Assembly (NCBI RefSeq): GCF_040050925.1
Contig: NZ_CP157390.1
Coordinates: 124,001-188,000 of the forward strand
Length of the DNA stretch: 64,000 nucleotides
Direction: 5' to 3'
Origin: Leifsonia sp. NPDC080035
Lineage (GTDB): Bacteria; Actinomycetota; Actinomycetes; Actinomycetales; Microbacteriaceae
Part shown: in pieces, positions 23,061-31,721 of the stretch
Numbering within the stretch: the stretch's first letter is position 1
Layout: each line of letters begins with the position of its first letter
Notes under the pieces: generated by a model
Databases searched by the model: none
Told to the model about the DNA's origin: nothing
The model's input: the letters and a program-made list of their open reading frames with translations, nothing else
Position numbers and translations under genes: made by a program

Positions 23061-24214
23061 CAGACCGCCTCAGCGGCGACCGACGCGTACGCCGACCGGG
23101 CGGCGGCGACGGCGACGGCGCGCGCAGCATCCTTCGCCCAGACGTCGCGGGCGACGGCGGCGATCACCGGGCCGGTCGCGGTGACGTCCATCCTGCTGCC
23201 CTCGTTCACCGCCTCGATCCACTCCGCGGGGACGGCCTCCAGGCCGCCGAGCGCGCCGGAGATGGAGCCGGCCATCACGGCGATCGAGTCGGAGTCGCGA
23301 CCGTAGTTGATCGAGCCGAGCACCGCCTCCCGGTAGTCCCCGCGGGCGGCGATCAGCATACCGAGGGCGATCGGCAGCTCCTCGATCGACTTGGTGCGGC
23401 TCGGGATGCGCGCATCCTTCGCCGGGGCCCGGTAGTGCGGGCCGACGGTGTCGAACGGCTCGACCGCCGCGCGCAGCGTCGCGAGGCCGCTGCGCCAGTC
23501 GGTCACCCCGGCCGCCACCTCCGCGACCGCCTCGATGGCGTCGCGAGTGCCGTCCTTCGCCAGCCGCAGCGCGGTCGCGACGACGCTGTCCACGTCGGCT
23601 CCCGGCCGCATCGCCTCGGCGACGGCGGCGGCGAACACGCCCGCCGCCTCCCGGCCGTAGCTGGACTGGTGCGCGGCGGCGACATCGATCGCCTCGGCGT
23701 ACGCGCCCTCCGGGTTCCCGGCGTTCACGATGCCGATCGGGCCGACGTACATGGTCGCGCCGCAGTTCACGATGTTGCCGACGCCCGCCTCGCGCGGGTC
23801 GATGTGGCCGTAGTGCAGCCGGGCGACCAGCCACTTCTCGGCGAGGAAGATGCGCTGCAGCAGCAGCGCCTCCGACTCGAACTCCGGGATCCAGCGCTTC
23901 TCGCCGATCAGCAGCGGCACCAGGTGGTCCGCCACGGCGAACGCGTCCAGGTGGTCGCGCACCGTGTCGTACACCTCGACGAGCGCGGTCGTCATCAAGG
24001 TGTCGTCCGTGATGTGCCCGTCGCCCTTGTGGTAGGGCGCGATCGGGCGGGCGTTGCGCCAGTCGGCCAGGAAGGGAGGGACGACGCCCTGGATGAAGCC
24101 GTCGTAGCGTTCCTGGATCGCCTCGGGCGTGTTCCCCTCGGCCGCTCCTCCGAGCGCGTCTCCCACGGCCGCGCCCGCGAGCGCACCCGTGCTGGCGTTC
24201 ACCAGGGCATCCAT
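23060..24214 (-). CDS. ADP-ribosylglycohydrolase family protein, short form
   Basis: 384 aa. Begins directly with the family motif GALAGAAVGDALGGAAEGN, then GDGHITDDTLMTTALVEVYD (metal Asp pair), and C-terminal NYGRDSDSIAVMAGSISGAL. Thus both metal sites look intact, with Ser in place of Thr in the usual D-T-D. It is only distantly similar to its neighbour, so the pair is not a recent duplication and may act on different substrates or steps. The gene lies 49 nt downstream of the solute-binding protein gene. Confidence 0.93.
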   Translation of the reverse strand: MDALVNASTGALAGAAVGDALGGAAEGNTPEAIQERYDGFIQGVVPPFLADWRNARPIAPYHKGDGHITDDTLMTTALVEVYDTVRDHLDAFAVADHLVPLLIGEKRWIPEFESEALLLQRIFLAEKWLVARLHYGHIDPREAGVGNIVNCGATMYVGPIGIVNAGNPEGAYAEAIDVAAAHQSSYGREAAGVFAAAVAEAMRPGADVDSVVATALRLAKDGTRDAIEAVAEVAAGVTDWRSGLATLRAAVEPFDTVGPHYRAPAKDARIPSRTKSIEELPIALGMLIAARGDYREAVLGSINYGRDSDSIAVMAGSISGALGGLEAVPAEWIEAVNEGSRMDVTATGPVIAAVARDVWAKDAARAVAVAAARSAYASVAAEAV

Positions 24215-24263
24215 CGTCTCTCCTTCGTCTGTTGCGTGTGTTCTGCGGTGCCGGTGCGGGCGA

Positions 24264-25556
24264 TCAGCCGACCGCGGACCAGCCGTCCGTCAGCTGCTTC
24301 TTCAGGTCGTCCAGGCTGATGCTGTTCGCCAGGTACTTCTGCAGCGCCGGGGTCGCGTACTGGTCCTTCCACTGGGGGTAGTTCGTCGCGGCCTGGAACG
24401 GGGCGGCGGTCAGCTCGTCGCCCGAGGCCAGGATGACGTCCCAGCCGTTCTTGCCCGCGGTGTCCTTCTTCACCTGGTCGCGCGCAGCGGAGGAGGCCGG
24501 GATGAGCCAGTCGCCCTCGGCCAGCTTCGCCTGGTTGTCGGCCTTCATGAAGTAGTCGATGAACTTCGCGGCCTGCGGGATGTGCTTGCTCTGCGCCGAC
24601 ACCGACATCGTCTGCGGGTTGGCGGCCTGTGCCGCGCCCTCGCTGCCGGCCAGCGGAGGCAGGACGACCCAGTCGAAGCCGCTCGGGGCCGACTCGCTGA
24701 TCTGCTGCGCGACGTAGTTGCCGCCGACGTACATGGCGTACTTGCCGCCGAAGAAGCCGGGCAGCACGTCCGTGCCGCTCTGCGTGAGGGAGACCGGGTC
24801 GAGCGACTTGTCGTCGTAGGCCATCGCGTTGATGCGCTTGGGCACCTGCAGCTCGTCGTCGCCGACGTGGATGGTCGACTTCCCGGCCTTGGTGTCGAAG
24901 AACGTGCCGCCGAAGCCGAGGGCGAGGTTCATCACGGTCGCGGTCGGGGACTTCATGCCCCAGCCGGTGCCGAACTTCCCGCTCGCCGTGAGCTTCTTCG
25001 AGAGGGCCTGGAAGTCGTCCCACGAGAGCGTCTTGCCCGTGGGCACCTCGACACCCGCGTCCGCGAACGCCTTCTTGTTGGCGAACACGACGTAGGTCTG
25101 CAGGAGCGTCGGCGCCGCGACGATCTTGCCGTCGGGGGTGGTCACGGACTTCCAGACATCCTTCGACACCTGCTTCTTGGTGTCGGAGCTGAGCTCGCTG
25201 CTCAGGTCGGCCAGGTAGCCCTGCTGGGCGAAGCCCATGATGTCGGCGGACTCGTCGTGGATGATGTCCGGCGCGGTGCCGCCCTGGAACTGCGTGACGA
25301 GCTGGTCGTGCACGTTGTCCCAGCTGCCCTGCTGGAGCTTCACCTGGATGTCCGGGTTGGCTTTGTTCCACGAATCCACGATCTGCTTCGTCGCGGCGAC
25401 CGTGGTGTCCTGGTAGGCGAGCGACTGGAAGGTCAGCGTGACCTTGCCGCCGCTGGCGCTGTCCGAGCTGCCCGAGGACGAGCAGCCGGCGAGGGCGAGC
25501 GACGCGGCGGCGATGCCGGCGACGATGGCGCCCACGCGGATGGTGCCTTTGCGCAT
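24264..25556 (-). CDS. Sugar ABC transporter substrate-binding lipoprotein
   Basis: 430 aa. Lipoprotein signal MRKGTIRVGAIVAGIAAASL ending in lipobox LALAGC (lipidated Cys near residue 25), then a Ser/Gly linker and a type I/MalE-fold cluster B binding protein (VTLTFQSLAYQDTTVAATKQ, IVDSWNKANPDIQVKLQQG). Exported and anchored on the outer face of the membrane. The ligand is unknown but the genes downstream point to a ribosylated or glycosylated compound. Gene order LacI-permease-permease-binding protein; no ATPase gene is present, so a shared MsiK-like ATPase elsewhere must energise it. Confidence 0.95.
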   Translation of the reverse strand: MRKGTIRVGAIVAGIAAASLALAGCSSSGSSDSASGGKVTLTFQSLAYQDTTVAATKQIVDSWNKANPDIQVKLQQGSWDNVHDQLVTQFQGGTAPDIIHDESADIMGFAQQGYLADLSSELSSDTKKQVSKDVWKSVTTPDGKIVAAPTLLQTYVVFANKKAFADAGVEVPTGKTLSWDDFQALSKKLTASGKFGTGWGMKSPTATVMNLALGFGGTFFDTKAGKSTIHVGDDELQVPKRINAMAYDDKSLDPVSLTQSGTDVLPGFFGGKYAMYVGGNYVAQQISESAPSGFDWVVLPPLAGSEGAAQAANPQTMSVSAQSKHIPQAAKFIDYFMKADNQAKLAEGDWLIPASSAARDQVKKDTAGKNGWDVILASGDELTAAPFQAATNYPQWKDQYATPALQKYLANSISLDDLKKQLTDGWSAVG

Positions 25557-25587
25557 GGTTTCTCCTTGGTTGGGGGTGGGTGACGTC

Positions 25588-26463
25588 TCAGCCCTTCACG
25601 GCGCCGCTGAGCAGGCCGGAGGTCAGACGCTTCTGGATGAGCAGGAAGAACACGAGGCTCGGGATGGTCGCGAGCAGCGAGGCCGCCGCGAGCTGACCGA
25701 GCTGGACCTGGCCCTCGGCCCCGACGAAGCGCGCGAGCGCGAGCGGCAGGGTCTGCAGGTTCGGGTCCTGGATGAGCACCAGCGCGAAGAAGAACTCGTT
25801 CCACGCGTTGATGAAGGTGAACAGGCTCGTGGCGACGAGGCCGGGCGCGAGCAGCGGCAGCACGATCGTGCGGAGCGTGCGGAACCGGCTGGCACCGTCC
25901 ATCGCTCCCGCCTCCTCCAGCTCGACGGGGATGCCGACGATATAGCCCTGCAGCATCCACAGCGCGAAGGGCAGCGACCACACCGTGTAGACCAGCACCA
26001 GACCGGCCAGGTTGTTGATGAGGCCGATGTTCTTCAGCACCAGGAACAGCGGGATGATGATCAGGATGAACGGGAAGACCTGGCTGAGCAGGATCCACCC
26101 CGTGGCGATCCCGCGCAGCTTGGTGCGGAACCGCGCCAGGGCGTAGGCGGTAGGCAGGGCGATGATCGTCACCAGCACGGTCGTGCAGACCGCCACGATC
26201 AGGCTGTTGCCCGCGGCGGTGAACAGGTTGGCCTTCTCGATCGCCTGCACGAAGTTCTGCAGGTCGAACGTGGTCGGCAGGAATCCCGGGTTCGGCGACT
26301 GCAGCTCGCGCGGCGTCTTGAACGCCGTCGTCAGCAGGAACAGCAGCGGGAAGCCCAGGAAGATCATGTAGAGCACGAGCGCGATGTACTGCAGGGGGCG
26401 CGAGATCATCCGCGCGCGCTTCACCGACGCGCTCTTCACGGGGCCGGAGGCGAGAGTGGTCAT
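25588..26463 (-). CDS. Sugar ABC transporter permease (MalG type)
   Basis: 291 aa, six membrane helices. The cytoplasmic EAA loop is seen as EEAGAMDGASRFRTLRTIVL, followed by PLLAPGL, and contacts the ATPase. Opening helix YIALVLYMIFLGFPLLFLLT. It overlaps the MalF-type gene by 4 nt, and forms a heterodimeric channel with it. Confidence 0.95.
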   Translation of the reverse strand: MTTLASGPVKSASVKRARMISRPLQYIALVLYMIFLGFPLLFLLTTAFKTPRELQSPNPGFLPTTFDLQNFVQAIEKANLFTAAGNSLIVAVCTTVLVTIIALPTAYALARFRTKLRGIATGWILLSQVFPFILIIIPLFLVLKNIGLINNLAGLVLVYTVWSLPFALWMLQGYIVGIPVELEEAGAMDGASRFRTLRTIVLPLLAPGLVATSLFTFINAWNEFFFALVLIQDPNLQTLPLALARFVGAEGQVQLGQLAAASLLATIPSLVFFLLIQKRLTSGLLSGAVKG

Positions 26464-27410
26464 GCGTTCCTACTCCTCATCTGGCCGCGCAGGTACAGGA
26501 ACAGGAAGATCGCGATCACGACGACCATGACGTTGCCCATGGCGGCCGCGTAGCCGAAGTTCCCGTACCGGAAGGCCTCGTTGTAGGCGAACAGCATCGG
26601 CAGCATCGTCGTGCCGCCCGGTCCCCCCGCGGTCAGGACGAAGACCAGCGCGAACGAGTTGAAATTCCAGATCAGGTCGAGCGTCGTGATCGCGACGATC
26701 ACGGGCCGCAGCGCCGGGAGCGTCACGTGCCAGAACCGGCGCCAGGCGCTCGCCCCGTCGATCGCGGCCGCCTCGTGCAGCTCGGTCGGCACCGACTGCA
26801 GCCCGGCGAGCAGCGTGATGGTCGTCTGCGGCATCCCGGCCCAGACGCCGACGACGATGACCGCGGGCAGCGCGATGGAGGCGTTGCCCAGCCAGTTGAT
26901 GTCGCCCGGGAGCCCCAGGGCGCGCAGGCCCTGGTTGATCGGCCCGTAGCTCGGGTTGAGCATCAACCGCCACATGATCGCGATGATCACCGGGGGCATC
27001 GCCCACGGCACCAGGGCGAGGGTGCGCGCGAGCCAGCGCAGCCGCAGGTTCATGTTGAGCAGCAGCGCCAGCCCGAGCGAGGCGAGGAACTGCAGGATGG
27101 TGACGCTGAACGCCCAGAGCAGACCGATGCCGAACGAGTTCCAGAACAGCGTGTTGCTGCCGAGCTTGGTGTAGTTGTCGATCCCGTTGAAGTGGATCGG
27201 CAGGTTGTAGCCCGCTCGCGCGTCTGTGAAGCCGAGCAGGATGCCCTGCACCAGCGGGTAGACGCTGAAGATGACGATCGGGATCAGCGCGGGCAGGACG
27301 AGCAGCCAGGCGTCCTTGCCGCTGCCTCCCGCGGGACCGCTGCGGCGGCGGCGCTTCCGCGGCGGCCGCGGGACGGTGGTCGCGGCCGGGGGCACGATGG
27401 TCGCGGTCAT
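26460..27410 (-). CDS. Sugar ABC transporter permease (MalF type)
   Basis: 316 aa with six membrane helices (first KDAWLLVLPALIPIVIFSVY) after a basic Arg-rich cytoplasmic tail (PPRKRRRRSG). The EAA loop is HEAAAIDGASAWRRFWHVTL followed by PALRP. It overlaps the LacI gene by 4 nt and the MalG-type gene by 4 nt, so regulator and channel are one transcript. Confidence 0.95.
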   Translation of the reverse strand: MTATIVPPAATTVPRPPRKRRRRSGPAGGSGKDAWLLVLPALIPIVIFSVYPLVQGILLGFTDARAGYNLPIHFNGIDNYTKLGSNTLFWNSFGIGLLWAFSVTILQFLASLGLALLLNMNLRLRWLARTLALVPWAMPPVIIAIMWRLMLNPSYGPINQGLRALGLPGDINWLGNASIALPAVIVVGVWAGMPQTTITLLAGLQSVPTELHEAAAIDGASAWRRFWHVTLPALRPVIVAITTLDLIWNFNSFALVFVLTAGGPGGTTMLPMLFAYNEAFRYGNFGYAAAMGNVMVVVIAIFLFLYLRGQMRSRNA

Positions 27411-28456
27411 GCGCCCGCCCCGTCCGCGACGCGTGCGGCGACGGAGGACTCGCGCACCTGCAGCGTCGGCTCGATGACGACCGTGCGCGGCGCGACGCCG
27501 GGGTTCTCCAGCCGCCGGATCAGGAGCTTCGCGGCGGTGCGCGCTCGCTTGGCGGATCCGAGGTTCACGCTGGTGAGCGCCGGGTTGGCAAGCTCAGCGG
27601 CCTCGCTGTCGTCCATCCCGACCACGGCGACGTCCTCCGGGACGCGGAGCCCGCGCGCGGCGAGTTCCTTGAGCACGGCGACGGCGATCAGGTCGTTGGC
27701 GCAGACCACGGCGTCCGGCGTGCACTGGCCGAGGAGGCGCGCGGCGGCCTTGCGCCCGGCCTTGTAGGTGAAGTCGGAGGCGGCGACCTGGAGGTCAGCG
27801 TTCGTGCCGAGCCCGAGGCGTTCGACCGCTCGCAGGTAGCCCTCGAGGCGCGCGGCGCCGGGGACCGTGTCGACCGGTCCGTTGACGAACGCGATCCGGC
27901 GACGGCCGGTCTCGGCGAGATGCTCGACGGCGAGACCGACGCCCGCGACGGAGTCGGCGCGGACGCTGTCCAGCTCCACGTCCGGCGGAAGCGAGCCGAT
28001 GACGACCGCGGGGATGCGGCTCGCGCGCAGCGCCGCGACCAGTTCGTCCGTGACGCGCAGCGGGCTGAGCAGCAGGCCGTCGGCGAAGCCGCGGTTCAGG
28101 CTGCCGAGCAGCTCGATCTGGTCGGCCGCCTCGCTTCCGGTCGAGGAGAGCACCAGCCGGTAGCCGTTCTTCGCGGCGACCCTGGCGACCTCGTGCATCA
28201 TCTTCACGTAGACCGGGTTGCCGAGGTCGGCGACGGCGAGCGCGAGCTGATCGGTGCGGCCGGTCTTCAGCGTCCGTGCGCTCGCGTCCGGCACGTAGCC
28301 GAGCTCGTCCACTGCGCGGCGCACGCGCTCGGCGAGCTGTGCGGACGCGGGCTGGCCGTTGAGGACGCGGGACACGGAGGCGATCGAGACGCCGGCGCGC
28401 TCGGCGACGAGGACGAGCGTCGACCGCTTGGGCTCCGACGTCGGCTGCTCGGACAT
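27407..28456 (-). CDS. LacI-family repressor of the importer operon
   Basis: 349 aa from ATG 28456, which has GGAG 8 nt upstream; an in-frame ATG six codons earlier (28474) lacks a ribosome site. HTH near residues 14-33 (VLVAERAGVSIASVSRVLNG), hinge helix, then a periplasmic-binding-protein-like effector domain with LAVADLGNPVYVKMMHEVAR and VICVNDLIAVAV-like ANDLIAVAVLKELAARG. It is the first gene of the operon and faces two operator-like palindromes just upstream, so it probably represses itself and the transport/degradation genes until the substrate binds. Confidence 0.94.
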   Translation of the reverse strand: MSEQPTSEPKRSTLVLVAERAGVSIASVSRVLNGQPASAQLAERVRRAVDELGYVPDASARTLKTGRTDQLALAVADLGNPVYVKMMHEVARVAAKNGYRLVLSSTGSEAADQIELLGSLNRGFADGLLLSPLRVTDELVAALRASRIPAVVIGSLPPDVELDSVRADSVAGVGLAVEHLAETGRRRIAFVNGPVDTVPGAARLEGYLRAVERLGLGTNADLQVAASDFTYKAGRKAAARLLGQCTPDAVVCANDLIAVAVLKELAARGLRVPEDVAVVGMDDSEAAELANPALTSVNLGSAKRARTAAKLLIRRLENPGVAPRTVVIEPTLQVRESSVAARVADGAGA

Positions 28457-28501
28457 GCGCTGCTCCTGCTTCATTGGAGGGTGGGGCTGGTGCTGATGCT
28501 T

Positions 28502-28525
28502 GGAAACGTTTACGAGAACGTTTAC
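28502..28525 (-). promoter_or_regulatory. Double LacI-type operator upstream of the importer operon
   Basis: GGAAACGTTTAC (28502-28513) and AGAACGTTTACA (28515-28526) each contain the central AACGTT with the CpG pair (28507/28508, 28519/28520) typical of LacI-family sites; the centres are 12 bases apart, on overlapping or adjacent DNA faces. They lie 46-70 bases upstream of the LacI start. Confidence 0.75.
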
Positions 28526-28581
28526 ACGACAGTAGCACGCACCCTGGCGGCGCTGTCAACCGGGCCGGCGAGCGGAGGGGC

Positions 28582-30459
28582 TCAGAGCGCGCCGGGCTCC
28601 GTCACCGGCAGCCGGCAGACGAAGTCCCGGCAGAGGTAGGCCGTCGGCAGGCCGTCGCGGACGGCGCGCTCGGCGAACAGCTCGAAGCCGGCCGCGGAGA
28701 ATGCGCGCACCTGGCTCTCGGTCGCCACGGCGACCAGGGAAGCGGGATGCGTCCGTGAGGCCGCGACGAGCCGGCGCGGGTCGCGCGGGTCGCCCGGAGC
28801 GCCCGCCTCTCCGTCCGGCCGCACGACCACCAGCTGCACCGCATCCCGCGCGAGCCGCGACATCAGGGCGAGGGAGGCGCCGAACGCGTTCGGCGCGCCC
28901 GTCGCCTGGCCCGCGACCAGGCGCATCCCCTCGCGGGCCGCGCGTTCGTAGCGCCGGTCGCCGGTCATCAGGAACAGCGTGTGCGCCGCGCCGGCCATCG
29001 CGCTGAGCCCCGACGGGTACGCCCCCTCGGAGGGATCGACGCGCACCGCGAGCCCTGTCGCCTCCAGCACCGGGTCGCCGCCGCCCGGCGTCTCGAACGG
29101 GCAGTCGCCGCCCAGCACCGCTCCCGCCGCATCCAGGCACAGGTCGACCAGGTCGCGGGCGGCGGAGGCGAACCCGGCGTCGCCGCCCGCGAGCGACAGC
29201 TCCAGCAGGCCGGCGGCCAGCCCGCCGTAGTCCTCCAGCGTCGCACCGGCGTCGGAGACGCGCTCGCCGAGCGACGCGCGCAGCAGGGTGCCGTCCTCCC
29301 TCCTGTGCCTCTCGAGGAGCGTTCGCGCCACCTCGCCGGCCGCGACGATCCACGCCGGGCGGTCCAGGATGCGCGCCGCGCGCGCCAGCGCACCGATCGC
29401 GAAGCCGTTCCAACCGGTCAGCACCTTCGCGTCCACCGGCGGCGGCTCCAGCCGGGCGCGCTCGGCGGGCGGCCGGCGGTAGTACTCGCCCTCCACCCGC
29501 GCGCCGTCGATGACGCTCTCCGAGTCCTGGGCGGACGCGAACCCGCCGCCGGGCCGGCGCAGGACGGCGAGGTGGAAGGCGGCCACCGCGTCCGCGGTCG
29601 TCTCCGCCCACGCCTCCCCGGTCTGCTGCCAGGCGGTCGCGTAGGTGTCGAGCAGCAGCGCGTTGTCGTACAGCATCCGCTCGTAGTGCGGCTCGCTCCA
29701 GTCCCGCCGGGTCGCGTAGCGGAAGAAGCCGCCGTCGAGCTCGTCGCGCAGGGCCGACGCGGCCATCCTCCGCAGTGTGCGCAGCCCGAGGTCGCGGCCG
29801 GACGGCTGCTCCAGCAGGAAGCCGAGCACGGGTGCCACGGGGAACTTCGGCGCGGTGCCGAACCCGCCGTAGAGCGGATCCTCCACCGAGGCAAGGAGCG
29901 CCACCGCCGCATCCAGCTCGCGGTCGCCGGGGAGGTCGGCGACGCTCGTCGCCTCGGCGGCGGCCGCGCCGAGCGCCGCGACGACCTTGCCCGCGTCGGC
30001 CTCGACCTCGGTCCTGCGCTCCTGCCACGCGTCCCAGACCGCGTCGAGCACCTGGCCGAACGAGGCGCGGCCACCCACCGGCAGGGGCGGGAAGTAAGTC
30101 CCGGCGAAGAACGCGCGGCCGGTCGAGGTGGCGAAGACGGTCAGCGGCCAGCCCAGGTTGTCGGTGAAGGCGCTCGCGGCGGAGAGATAGGCGGCATCCA
30201 CGTCGGGATGCTCCTCCCTGTCCACCTTGATCGCCACGAACCGTTCGTTGAGGCTCTGCGCCAGCACCGGATCGCTGAAGCTCTCGCGCGCCATCACGTG
30301 GCACCAGTGGCAGGTGGCGTAGCCGATCGAGATCAGCACGGGGACATCCCGCCGCCGCGCCTCGGCGAACGCCTCCGGGCCCCACGGGAACCAGTCCACC
30401 GGGTTCTCCGCGTGGGCGCGCAGGTACGGGCTGATCGCGTCCGCGAGCCGATTCGCCAT
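28582..30459 (-). CDS. DUF255 thioredoxin-fold protein (YyaL/SPATA20 family)
   Basis: 625 aa from ATG 30459 (a GTG two codons earlier is possible). N-terminal thioredoxin-like domain: ENPVDWFPWGPEAFAEARR, then the family CxxC motif ISIGYATCHWCHVMARESF and IKVDREEHPDVD. The rest is an (alpha/alpha)6 barrel like N-acylglucosamine epimerases (SAQDSES, LTGWNGFAIGALARAAR). Common and cytosolic; proposed redox or carbohydrate-related roles are unproven. Divergent from the aldo/keto reductase, 37 nt apart. Confidence 0.93.
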   Translation of the reverse strand: MANRLADAISPYLRAHAENPVDWFPWGPEAFAEARRRDVPVLISIGYATCHWCHVMARESFSDPVLAQSLNERFVAIKVDREEHPDVDAAYLSAASAFTDNLGWPLTVFATSTGRAFFAGTYFPPLPVGGRASFGQVLDAVWDAWQERRTEVEADAGKVVAALGAAAAEATSVADLPGDRELDAAVALLASVEDPLYGGFGTAPKFPVAPVLGFLLEQPSGRDLGLRTLRRMAASALRDELDGGFFRYATRRDWSEPHYERMLYDNALLLDTYATAWQQTGEAWAETTADAVAAFHLAVLRRPGGGFASAQDSESVIDGARVEGEYYRRPPAERARLEPPPVDAKVLTGWNGFAIGALARAARILDRPAWIVAAGEVARTLLERHRREDGTLLRASLGERVSDAGATLEDYGGLAAGLLELSLAGGDAGFASAARDLVDLCLDAAGAVLGGDCPFETPGGGDPVLEATGLAVRVDPSEGAYPSGLSAMAGAAHTLFLMTGDRRYERAAREGMRLVAGQATGAPNAFGASLALMSRLARDAVQLVVVRPDGEAGAPGDPRDPRRLVAASRTHPASLVAVATESQVRAFSAAGFELFAERAVRDGLPTAYLCRDFVCRLPVTEPGAL

Positions 30460-30483
30460 GCGCACACCCTACGACCGTCCTGG

Positions 30484-30489
30484 TAGCGT
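30484..30489 (+). promoter_or_regulatory. -10 box of the aldo/keto reductase gene (leaderless)
   Basis: TAGCGT ends 7 nt before the ATG at 30497. Confidence 0.45.
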
Positions 30490-30496
30490 TGTGGAT

Positions 30497-31330
30497 ATGG
30501 TTGCAAACGCAAATACCCCGCTTCTCACCCTGAACAACGGCACCACGATCCCCCAGCTGGGCTTCGGCGTCTTCAAGGTGGACCCGGCCGAGACCACGCG
30601 CATCGTCACCGACGCGCTCGAGGTCGGCTACCGCCACATCGACACCGCCGCCATCTACGGCAACGAGGAGGGCGTCGGCGCCGCGATCGCCTCCTCCGGC
30701 ATCCCCCGCGACGAGCTCTTCGTGACCACCAAGCTGTGGAACGACCGGCAGACGGACGCGCCCGCCGCGTTCGACGAGTCGCTCGCCAAGCTGGGTCTCG
30801 ACTACGTCGACCTGTACCTGATCCACTGGCCGACCCCGCAGAAGGACACCTTCGTCGAGGCCTGGAAGGCGCTGGAGACCATCTACGCCTCGGGCCGCGC
30901 GAAGGCGATCGGCGTCTCCAACTTCCTCGTCCCGCACCTGGAGAAACTGCTGGCGAACACGGACATCGTGCCGGCCGTCAACCAGATCGAGCTGCACCCG
31001 GCGCACCAGCAGCCGGAGGTCACCGCGTTCGCGCGCGAGCACGGCATCCACATCGAGGCCTGGGGCCCGCTCGGCCAGGGCAAGTACCCGCTGTTCGACG
31101 CCCCCGAGGTCGCAGGCCCCGCCGAGGCGCACGGCAAGACCCCGGCCCAGGTCGTCATCCGCTGGCACCTGCAGACCGGCAACATCGTGTTCCCGAAGTC
31201 CAACCGCCGGGAGCGGATGGCCGAGAACTTCGACGTCTTCGACTTCGAGCTGACCGCCGACGAGGTGGCCGCGATCTCGGCGATGGAGCGGGAGGGCCGC
31301 GTCAGCGCCCACCCCGACGAGGTCAACTGA
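30497..31330 (+). CDS. Aldo/keto reductase (2,5-diketo-D-gluconate reductase-like, AKR5)
   Basis: 277 aa from ATG 30497, chosen by the -10 box. Tetrad complete: Asp and Tyr in GYRHIDTAAIYGNEEG, Lys in VTTKLWNDR, His in LYLIHWPTP. NADPH-binding C-terminus IVFPKSNRRERMAENF. Cytosolic reduction of aldehydes or ketones with NADPH; AKR5 members act on diketogluconate, methylglyoxal or small aldehydes. Monocistronic, ending before hairpin E. Confidence 0.95.
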   Translation: MVANANTPLLTLNNGTTIPQLGFGVFKVDPAETTRIVTDALEVGYRHIDTAAIYGNEEGVGAAIASSGIPRDELFVTTKLWNDRQTDAPAAFDESLAKLGLDYVDLYLIHWPTPQKDTFVEAWKALETIYASGRAKAIGVSNFLVPHLEKLLANTDIVPAVNQIELHPAHQQPEVTAFAREHGIHIEAWGPLGQGKYPLFDAPEVAGPAEAHGKTPAQVVIRWHLQTGNIVFPKSNRRERMAENFDVFDFELTADEVAAISAMEREGRVSAHPDEVN

Positions 31331-31364
31331 CCGCACCTCGCACCTCGCACCTCGGCTGCCGAAG

Positions 31365-31409
31365 GGCACGTCGTTGTCGCTTTCGCCCGCGAAAAGCGAC
31401 AACGACGTG
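31365..31409. repeat. Intergenic hairpin element E
   Basis: Perfect 17-nt arms (31365-31381 and 31393-31409, GCACGTCGTTGTCGCTT and its complement) around an 11-nt loop. It lies between the aldo/keto reductase stop and the toxin-antitoxin promoter and is a single-copy member of the hairpin set. Confidence 0.7.
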
Positions 31410-31445
31410 CGCTTCGTGCTGAGGGTACCGAACTTTCGAATTGTG

Positions 31446-31451
31446 TAATAC
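31446..31451 (+). promoter_or_regulatory. -10 box of the toxin-antitoxin operon
   Basis: TAATAC lies 9 nt before GTG 31461 in an unusually AT-rich patch (31431-31456) that also contains TTGTG twice. A short or absent leader is likely; the AT-rich repeats may be the antitoxin operator. Confidence 0.5.
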
Positions 31452-31460
31452 GATTTGTGC

Positions 31461-31721
31461 GTGGATGGTGAGACGGTGAACGGGCGCCCGGTCAGCGACG
31501 CCGAGATCGAGCGATGGGCGGACGAGGCCGAGGCGGGTTATTCCGTCCCCCAGCTGCGCAAGCGCGGACGGAAGCCCGTCGGCACGACGGCCGGCGCTGT
31601 GGTGCCCGTGCGCATGGACAAGGAACTCTTGGATGCGCTGAGCGCCAGGGCCGCGCACGATCACGTCAGCCGGTCCGAGGCGATCCGTGCCGCCGTGAAG
31701 GCGTGGATCGACGCCGCTTGA
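31461..31721 (+). CDS. Ribbon-helix-helix (CopG-type) antitoxin
   Basis: 86 aa from GTG 31461 (TTG 31455 is also in frame). C-terminal RHH fold: VVPVRMDKELLDALSARAAH followed by DHVSRSEAIRAAVKAWID, preceded by a basic linker (RKRGRKPVG) that may add DNA contacts. The N-terminal 40 residues, acidic and with DAEIERWADEAEAG, would bind the toxin. Its stop overlaps the next start (TTGA), the usual antitoxin-first type II layout. It should repress its own promoter. Confidence 0.8.
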   Translation: MDGETVNGRPVSDAEIERWADEAEAGYSVPQLRKRGRKPVGTTAGAVVPVRMDKELLDALSARAAHDHVSRSEAIRAAVKAWIDAA

